From: Riptortus pedestris
Lineage: Eukaryota; Arthropoda; Insecta; Hemiptera; Alydidae
DNA length: 64,000 nucleotides
NCBI GenBank assembly: GCA_019009955.1
Contig: CM032230.1
Location: 10,903,501-10,967,500 of the forward strand
Direction: 5' to 3'
A model generated the notes under the pieces. That model was not told where the DNA came from and ran no database searches. It saw only the letters and a list, made by a program, of their open reading frames with translations. Below are positions 58,891-64,000 of the stretch, in pieces (within the stretch, counting starts at the first letter, position 1; each line of letters begins with the position of its first letter). Made by a program: the position numbers and the translations under genes.

Positions 58891-61800
58891 ATATATATAT
58901 GTATATACACACACATATACATATATAATTTGGAAAAATAAATAAATGAATGAATGGCTCTCAAATACCCTTGAAGGGTTAAATATATTATATTGTGTTC
59001 TAGAGTTAGCTAGAGTATCATTATACTTATAGGTTCACCTCATGTGACCTAAAAAGTACGGGCTTTATGCACAAAGTATTAAAAAGTTAATAATATGCAG
59101 AATATTTAAAATTTGCCAATTATAAAAACATCAAGAAGTGAATTTTACAGAGCATTGAAAAATAATTAATTTAATTAATTATGAGTCAACAATTTTTATA
59201 CTTAGAATATCTTTTAATTTTAAGGTAGCCATTTAAATTAACAAAAGATTTATTTAAAGGTATATTAACAACTCAAAATTTAATTCAAATCGTATTTTAT
59301 TTGTAAACTAGAGTACATAACATTGATTCACAGATCTCAGATTAAAATTGTTGGCAGATGGTAATATTTATTTATTCTTATTATAATTGCATTTCACATG
59401 AGCAACATATCAGTTTATATATTTACATAAATATTCTTGTTTCTGGGTATATTTTCAGAATTGCCCTACATTATAATTTTTCATAAATGTTGTTTTGTTT
59501 TAATTAGGGAAGTGTGACATGTACTATGTATGTACTAGCTACGGTCATGTAGTAATCCAGTCAAAGTGTGGTAGGTCCATGTGAGTCCTTAGGTAGCAGT
59601 CAGTTAGTATATGTTTTATAGTAAGTCTGCGGTTACAGTGTTGGCAGTAGGGTTCATCTTCTCCCGGAAGTAAGTAAGATGGCAGTATTTTAAACTATTT
59701 TTAGGTACATAATATTTTCTTACCCAGAGTACTTCCAAAATTTCAGCAGGCCTGGACTTAAAGTAATAAACAGCATATCAGGTTTTCTTCCAATTGTGGT
59801 ACAAGCTTCCATTTTCCAAGAAGAAAATAGTCTATAACTGTTATAATGTCTTTCAACTCGTCTTTTAGAAAGCTGTATTCAAACATAATGCACAATGAAA
59901 TTGTGATGATTTAAATATTTTTTTTTCCATCCACCAGATCTCCCCTTTCAAACTTGGCATATTTCACCAGTCAAAAATGTGCTGTTAAACTATTGATGCT
60001 CCACAATTGTTATTCTATAACTTTTTTGTTACTCAAATGTTAAGTGAGTTATTCATTCTTTCTTGTTTTCAGTATTTAGTTAACTCTTATTTCTACTGAT
60101 AAGGATCAATTGGTTCCTCTAGCATCCAGCATATTCCAGAGATATCCTATTTCTACTCTTCGAATGTTTACTTAGAAATAGAGAATATATGGTGAGCTGG
60201 GGATCTGTAGTGAGAGATACCAGCTTCTGTATCAGTAAAATTTGCTTGGTTTGCATAGCCCCTGGGTGACAGATTTTTTTATAAATAATGAAAAGATCTA
60301 CAAACTATGTTATTATTATTGTAGAGTCAAGGCGTTAAGTCTTAATTTCATATGGTGGACCTAGAGTGGCAAGTTTGATTTTATCTGGGCAATAGGAATT
60401 TATTTAGTGATGATCTCATTAAATAAAATCCTTTGTCTCCCCCTGGCTTGAAAAGTGTGGTAACCTGTCCCAATTAATCCCGTAAAGTGGGCTTTAATAA
60501 ATAATAATGATATAAATTATGTTCTAAGACAACTTTCAATCTGGTGCATTGGAATGAAGATATTCATGACTTTCAAATGAAATAATTTTAAATGAAGCAC
60601 AGCAAAATATTTTGTTTATTTAAGTTTAGTACAAGAATGTCATATTATGTGATGCACCATATGATTTTTTTGTAAAACAGCGAATGATAAATAAATTTAT
60701 CATGGTTCTTTTTTACTTCTGTTTTCCAGCACCTTGACAGCTTACTGTCCGAGCATGTAATGACCTTGCACGCTGGCTTGAAAGGGAAAAAGTCTAATTC
60801 TTCAGCAGCTTCATTCGCATCATCATCATTCCACTTTCAAAATGAAGATAACGATCAACCATTGAGGTGATTATCTTTCACTCATATCTCTCAAGTAGCT
60901 CACATTAATTAAATTTTGTAAAAGGAGCTCAGGTTAGCTTTGTAAGTTAAGGGGTTAGTTATAATAAGCTTGGTAAGCCTAGAGTCATGGGTTCAATTCT
61001 CGTGTGGGCAATAGGAATTTATTTAGTGAAGAAATCATTAAATAAACCCTAGTCCTATCCTGGCTAGATGGCTAGAAAAGGTTGGTAACCCATCCCAATA
61101 AACACTTATACATTTTTTTTGTATTCATTAATAATCCATTAATCATTTGTTAATTATAAGGAATTAGCAGAAATATAAGATTTATACAAATTAAAACCCA
61201 ATGCCACTGCCATTCTTATTAGCATTAATGGAATTATGTCAAAAAAAATGAAACAGAATTTGATGCTGTCTCAAGAACCAATGAAGGAGACTCAACAAGA
61301 ATTGTTAGAAAATTCTTAAATGACTGAGAATTATCGAGAATAAGCACAGTCCATAATATTAATTAAATTGATCAAAGTAGTCCTTTAGTGTCCAAATGAA
61401 TCTGAACAATGCTTTTGAAGAAGCAAGCAATTGACAAAATAACACTATTATGAATCTCTTAAAATTAAAATAGTCTTACATTACTGTTTAAACTTCATAT
61501 AGACTTGCTCATTGGTGCTTTATTGTGAAAAACAGGAAGATTTATTTTTATCCATTTGATCTTACAAGGGTGGCTCCCTAATCTAAAAATTCAAAAAATT
61601 CTGAAACCTTGTCTACAAGTAGAGTAGTTCATCTGTAACACAAAACAATTTTTTTGTTTTTGCAGAACTACAATTTGAAGGGTATTTCCCCTAAGGGAAA
61701 TCATTTAAAATCACAAATTGATGCCTACCTTCATTATTGCTTATAATATTAAATATACTAATATTGAATAATTTCATTACAGTGAGAGATTGAAGTTGAA

Positions 61801-62572
61801 GTATGGAGAACATGTAGATTTAGTTCCTCAGAGCCTTTTGCGAAAATATATAGCATATGTCCGTAAGTATGTAGCGAACCCATGCCTGAGCGAAGAAGCT
61901 GCCCGGGTATTACAGGATTTCTACCTAGAGCTGAGGAAGCTGAAGGACTCTACTCCAATTACCACTCGCCAGCTAGAATCTATGATCAGGCTAACACAGG
62001 TACGTACGCTCCAACTTGTTATAGAAGATTTATATTAATCAATACTCAACGAAAGGATATATAACCTGGAGTTGGTCCCTGCTCACGAGGGATCTGATGC
62101 GAGTCTGAGGGCTTACTCAGGAAAGTGCAGCTTGCTTCTGCATATTGTATAGAATAACAATTGTACAAAATTAAATGCTTCAATGATGGTTGTATACAAT
62201 TTTGTATAATATATATACAACGATAGTAATCAAATATACAGATATTTTTAATTCCCAAATCCCTCCTCCTCCTTCCTTGTTCTTGGTCTAATTTCAACAG
62301 TCCATTCAGAAATTTAAAATCTTAACTGTTGACATCACATAAGATATTTACATCTTCTTAACGTAGTAAAGCACTGTTAATGAAGACAATATTTGGTATT
62401 TAAGGTTGGAATAAGATGTTTTATGATACATTGGCTTATTGTTAATGAGTAGAAGAGGGGGTTTACTAAAAGTTGAAAACAAAAAAAAATACAAATAACT
62501 TGCTAAATATTTATGCTATGAAAAAGAGTATACAATAACAATTTTAGAGAAATAAATTTGCAACAATATTTT

Positions 62573-62637
<65 letters not shown>

Positions 62638-64000
62638 CTCCTGTACGTGTGTCACTGAACTCCTAAACGGCTTAACCGATTTGAATGAATTTTTTTGTAT
62701 GTGTTTGGGTGACGCCCTGGATAGTTTAGATTCACAAATCAACCTGGCAAATAGAGCAGGAGCGGAGGTTTAAGGGAGGCCTAAAATTAAAAATATTTCG
62801 TTTCCTATTGGTTTTTCGGCAAATATGCACAGGATAAAAGTGGTTTATTTTGTTATTTAGAGTAACTTTTGTTATATTCACTTTTGTTGTATAACAAAGT
62901 ATAAATGAGATATAGTAAAGTAGCTTTTGTTGACGTCTGTTGGGTGTGCTAGTTTGTTATATAACATTTTTTTGACCATGATATCTTGAATTTTCTCTTC
63001 CTGGTCCAAGTTCTATTGTTAATGAACATTCTATTGTTAGTTTTACATAAAACATTTAAATATTGATTTAGGTATTTACACTACAAAATTGCTATAATTA
63101 GTGTGTTAACATGCACATCTTTTCTTTCTCCCTACACACACACATACATATATATAATGCTGGATATCGTGCCTGAATAACATTTCCTCTCATGTTGATA
63201 TTATTCTCGTCCACATCTCTTCTCTACCAAACCATTTTCTTGTCATTGCCAAGGTGATTAAGTACCATTAATTCTATTATGCTGTCATCGCGACCCTCTT
63301 TAAAGGTGTAATTACATAGCTCAGATATCTTAGTAGAAAGATACAGTCTTGCTTTCAACTCTCTTCTAACTAGACAAAATAGATTAAGGGAGTGTCAAAA
63401 CCAATAATTCTATTGAAACCTTAAAACAGAAATATTTGGTGATGATAACACTTCCTTTAATTCGTACAAAGAAGTAAAAACATAAAATATTGAATTATTC
63501 TAATTCTTACATTGGAAATAATAAATAAGGAAACTTTAATAGTTTTTATTTTATGTTGTGAAAGTACAATTGAGCTCGTGACCTAGGTCTCTAGTACAAT
63601 TCTTGCATACTTTTTTGAAGAACCGTGAACAACTGTTCGCCTAGAACATCTTGAAATAGTTAAAACAAAAAAATATTTTCATGAAATATGTTAATTTTGT
63701 ACTTTTAAAACACAAGTGTTTATAATTTCGAGTTAAAAGACATTTTAAATGCATAAAAGGTGCTAATACCATTTTTTTATGGGATTGCTGGTTAAAATTT
63801 GTTAATTTTTGTTTTATATGCTCCTGGCAATTTAATCGTGAATTTATTTATTTTTCTAGGCTCGAGCAAAATTAGAGTTACGTGAAGAAGCAACTGCTGG
63901 AGATGCTGAAGATATTGTGGAACTAATGAAGTGGTCTATGAGAGATGTGGTTACTGGCAGTATTGATCCTGTCCGATCTATGAATGGAGCTGGCCTCAGC
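42757..64000 (+). CDS. MCM8: MCM8 DNA helicase, 13 exons seen, 3' partial
   Basis: Exons: 42757-42862, 44653-44748, 46950-47182, 49035-49149, 50753-51009, 52595-52699, 53739-53897, 56184-56397, 56780-56940, 58469-58681, 60730-60866, 61783-61999, 63860-64000 (cut by the edge). All phases agree: 718 codons so far against about 840 in vertebrate MCM8. MCM8 works with MCM9 as a nuclear AAA+ helicase in homologous recombination and meiosis. The N-terminus is basic and Gly/Arg-rich ([16 protein letters not shown]), as usual for MCM8. The N-terminal domain holds the FKGWRYYF block and a C4 zinc ribbon (Cys 210, 213, 232, 237). The ATPase has Walker A GDPGLGKS (409-416), Walker B CIDEFDKM (470-477), sensor AAANP (512-516) and the arginine finger in LLSRFD (Arg540). 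[13 protein letters not shown] [17 protein letters not shown] follows. All catalytic motifs are intact. An in-frame upstream ATG at 42670 exists, but 42757 fits the family start. Introns are repeat-rich. Confidence 0.95.
43960..44150 (+). pseudogene. LINE 3' ORF remnant
   Basis: Matches the 35700-35890 sequence: TTGGGCATAGGGGAAGAGGG then AGGCCTGGAAAGT (encoding a GHR..RGRPGKS-type tail) and a shared GCTTCTGAAATAACACAATG end. Confidence 0.5.
44418..44595 (-). mobile_element. tRNA-derived SINE, fragment
   Basis: The minus-strand body includes the mirror of CATCTACAGGTTACTACACT and TTTTATTTAATGAGTTTC. The head is decayed. Confidence 0.5.
44829..45656 (+). repeat. HINE-type repeat carrying a nested TTAA element
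   Basis: 5' palindrome CACTTAAGCGAAATCAGC; 3' end AAATCTGCTTAGTTTACC. The inner consensus resumes cleanly on both sides of 45171-45556. Confidence 0.75.
45175..45552. mobile_element. 378-bp TTAA element (piggyBac-like MITE)
   Basis: Flanked by perfect TTAA at 45171-45174 and 45553-45556. Ends CACGTTAGATGCTG and, mirrored, CACGTTATAACTGCTG. The GC palindrome GCCCCCGGGGGC occurs near each end (about 45193 and 45458) in the same orientation, each followed by a CACCGC/TACCGC. No transposase. Confidence 0.75.
45685..46104 (+). repeat. HINE-type repeat, second subfamily
   Basis: Includes TAATGGCTGAAACCAG, TTGATGCTCTACAATTG and the decayed end ACAGCCCCTGCACGGCGGAC. Lies directly after the previous copy in the same direction. 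Confidence 0.6.
46548..46915 (+). repeat. HINE-type repeat, 3' half
   Basis: Starts at GCTTTTCATGTAACTTATG and ends GGAAATCTGCTTAGCTTATG. About 35 bp before MCM8 exon 3. Confidence 0.6.
47795..48740 (+). repeat. HINE-type repeat, near full length
   Basis: Runs from GCAGATTTCCCCCATTGAAC to GAAATCTGCTTAGTTTACGC then AGCTCCTGAGTGACGGACTT. Matches the 27952-28908 copy throughout, with an almost absent TA tract. Confidence 0.85.
49150..49963. other. MCM8 intron 4, proximal part
   Basis: AT-rich, unassigned. A short HINE 3'-end scrap also lies before exon 4 at about 48975-49015. Confidence 0.3.
49964..50271 (+). repeat. HINE-type repeat, short copy
   Basis: Starts TTTTAGCAGATATCCCTTTC and ends ATTTAGTTTACACAACCCCT. 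Both ends are recognisable with a deleted middle. Confidence 0.65.
51032..51258 (-). mobile_element. tRNA-derived SINE
   Basis: The minus strand reads GGGGCTCAGGTTATACGAG at the head, with B box GCGAGTTCGATTCCCGCCTG, then CTGGCTAGAAAAGAGTGGTA. Its tail begins 22 bp after the MCM8 exon 5 donor. Confidence 0.8.
51361..51760 (+). repeat. ACTTCCTTGTAC-family repeat
   Basis: Starts TTTCTTTCTTGTACAAAGTA and shares the TGTGACTAGTTTCAGC block and downstream CAATAATTTTAAATTAAATGC with other copies. Confidence 0.6.
51806..51892 (+). repeat. HINE-type repeat, 5' fragment
   Basis: CATTAAGGGAAATTAGCTATTG through TCCATCGATCCTACTCATG, then truncated. Confidence 0.6.
51893..52594. other. MCM8 intron 5, distal part
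   Basis: AT-rich; no repeat recognised. Confidence 0.3.
52929..53061 (+). other. Possible alternative terminal exon of MCM8
   Basis: A 43-codon block opens after an acceptor-like TTTTACATAG, in phase 0 with the preceding exon end at 52699, and closes with TAG at 53059-53061. It would encode [17 protein letters not shown]... and would end the protein after the zinc-ribbon domain. There is no counterpart in known MCM8, so it may be chance or an old transposon piece. Confidence 0.2.
53062..53738. other. MCM8 intron 6, distal part
   Basis: Has a 70-codon open frame of no recognised family and a long TA run at 53628-53679. Confidence 0.3.
53628..53679. repeat. (TA)n microsatellite
   Basis: About 52 bp of TA, not inside a recognisable HINE copy. 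Confidence 0.95.
53898..54296. other. MCM8 intron 7, proximal part
   Basis: Slightly GC-richer at 53985-54180 (CCAGCAGCCCCATCAGC); not assigned. Confidence 0.3.
54297..55297 (+). repeat. HINE-type repeat with two 5' ends
   Basis: Starts TTTTAGCATATTTCCTTCAA. A second 5' palindrome (TTTAGCAGATTTCTCTTAAG) appears at about 54447. The copy then runs to the standard 3' end GTGACAGACTTTTT. Confidence 0.75.
55451..56050 (-). repeat. HINE-type repeat copy
   Basis: Reads in reverse from CATTCAAGGGGCAGTGTAAAC through GTAGAGCATCAATAG and CCCGATTTCAACCATTAAC. It faces the previous copy (3' end to 3' end) across about 150 bp. The hairpin element at 55958 interrupts it. Confidence 0.65.
55958..56026. mobile_element. 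69-bp hairpin with TTAA duplication
   Basis: CCCTTTCCTTGCGCAAAGCC then ACTATAGT is mirrored by ACTATAGTGGCTTTGCACAA then GGAAAGTG. TTAA flanks exactly at 55954-55957 and 56027-56030. It looks like an ultra-short piggyBac-type MITE. It lies in MCM8 intron 7, nested in a HINE repeat. Confidence 0.75.
56404..56495 (+). repeat. Helitron 5' fragment
   Basis: A short TA run, then TTTAAAATTGTAACCTCTGC and TTTCTCAAACTTTCACAAT, matches the first 90 bp of the Helitron family. Begins 6 bp after the donor of MCM8 exon 8. Confidence 0.6.
56541..56765 (+). repeat. ACTTCCTTGTAC-family repeat
   Basis: Begins TTTACTTCCTTGTATGAAAT and runs past ATCCTCCCTGAATCCGTG to CTCAAAAACGGATAG, reaching almost to MCM8 exon 9. 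Confidence 0.65.
56941..58468. other. MCM8 intron 9
   Basis: Contains a HINE 5' scrap at 57014-57060, a TA run at 57802-57841 and a HINE inner region at about 57875-58420. 57061-57800 is unassigned. Confidence 0.4.
57875..58420 (+). repeat. HINE-type repeat, inner part
   Basis: CCTGTTACTGCTCTAGTGGT, TTATTACCAAACTCG and AACGACTGAATTGG follow the family consensus after the TA tract. The rest is diverged. Confidence 0.5.
58739..58925 (+). repeat. HINE-type repeat 5' end plus (TA)n(TG)n
   Basis: ACATTTCCCTTCAGGGAAAT then CAACTATTGAGG, CGATCCTACCTAGAAGATG, then a mixed TA/TG tract. Confidence 0.65.
59935..60280 (+). repeat. HINE-type repeat, 3' half
   Basis: TTGATGCTCCACAATTG, TTACTCAAATGTTAAGTGAG, and end TGCTTGGTTTGCATAGCCCC then TGGGTGACAG. 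Confidence 0.6.
60318..60510 (+). mobile_element. tRNA-derived SINE, decayed
   Basis: Shares AGTGGCAAGTTTGATTTTAT, CTGGGCAATAGGAATTTATT and GTGTGGTAACCTGTCCCAAT with other copies. The B box is mutated. Confidence 0.6.
60926..61118 (+). mobile_element. tRNA-derived SINE
   Basis: GGAGCTCAGGTTAGCTTTGT (A box), GGGTTCAATTCTCGTGTGGG (B box), GGCTAGAAAAGGTTGGTAAC. It begins 60 bp after MCM8 exon 11. Confidence 0.7.
61119..61782. other. MCM8 intron 11, distal part
   Basis: Unassigned except for a solitary HINE 5' hairpin at 61682-61710 (TTTCCCCTAAGGGAAATC). Confidence 0.35.
62150..62560 (-). repeat. HINE-type repeat, partial
   Basis: Reverse of the second subfamily: TTGGTATTTAAGGTTGGAAT, GGGGGTTTACTAAAAGTTG, ATAACTTGCTAAATATTTATG. 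Confidence 0.5.
62574..62952 (+). mobile_element. Related Helitron, short or truncated
   Basis: A TA run (62574-62634) is followed by GTGTGTCACTGAACTCC and CGGCTTAACCGATTTGAATG. One 300-bp-type unit (TTTTTCGGCAAATATGCACA, TTATTTAGAGTAACTTTTG) follows, ending at a possible CTAG (62949-62952). The 5' part differs from copies A-C. Confidence 0.5.
62953..63859. other. MCM8 intron 12, distal part
   Basis: Holds a minus-strand HINE scrap at about 62960-63120. The rest is unassigned AT-rich sequence ending in a TTTTTCTAG acceptor. Confidence 0.35.

Larger units (their letters stand above)
58926..60729. other. MCM8 intron 10, remainder
   Basis: Unassigned AT-rich sequence at 58926-59930, a HINE second-subfamily 3' half at 59935-60280 and a SINE at 60318-60510. 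60515-60690 resembles the distal ACTTCCTTGTAC repeat. Confidence 0.4.

Noticed and set aside
1..64000. CRISPR arrays, bacterial operons, endogenous viral genes, rRNA or canonical tRNA genes
   Set aside because: The direct repeats seen are transposon units or microsatellites. No viral protein signature was recognised, and tRNA-like boxes occur only in SINEs.

Overview
The window looks like AT-rich nuclear DNA from an insect, most likely a hemipteran and plausibly a planthopper. It has three spliced animal genes with GT-AG introns. Those introns are loaded with Helitrons, Helentron-like repeats, mariners, TTAA-inserting elements, tRNA-derived SINEs and long (TA)n tracts. The lineage is inferred from the protein resemblance and from a repeat family beginning ACTTCCTTGTAC that I associate with planthopper scaffolds. 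I could not run a search.

Layout. 1-930: right part of a Harbinger transposon (transposase exon on the minus strand, terminal repeats near 900-928). 1896-21584 (+): parvin, 8 exons, complete (364 codons). It encodes the two-CH-domain adaptor of the ILK-PINCH-parvin adhesion complex. 21585-23491: convergent intergenic gap, mostly one repeat copy with a GC-rich insertion. 23492-37615 (-): trehalase-like gene, 11 recognisable exons, 5' end missing. 37616-42756: repeat-filled divergent intergenic region. 42757-64000 (+): MCM8, 13 exons seen, running off the right edge. It encodes an AAA+ DNA helicase of meiotic and homologous recombination. The three genes are functionally unrelated: an adhesion adaptor, a glycoside hydrolase relative and a recombination helicase.

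The strongest biological observation is in the trehalase-like gene. All exons are open and join in phase, yet three of the five residues known to be essential in insect trehalase are replaced: the catalytic Asp, the catalytic Glu and one active-site Arg. The Trp of the second family signature is also gone. It reads as an intact pseudoenzyme rather than a decayed pseudogene.

The strongest structural observation is a very dense repeat family with more than 20 full or partial copies. Its 5' end is a palindrome, it carries 12-bp subterminal inverted repeats, an internal (TA)n tract in many copies and a 3' stem-loop. This resembles the HINE/Helentron group. One full copy sits inside a canonical CTAG-ending Helitron, and the other Helitron copies show the empty site. 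Several other elements (a Tigger-type MITE, three TTAA elements and a SINE) are nested in copies of this family.
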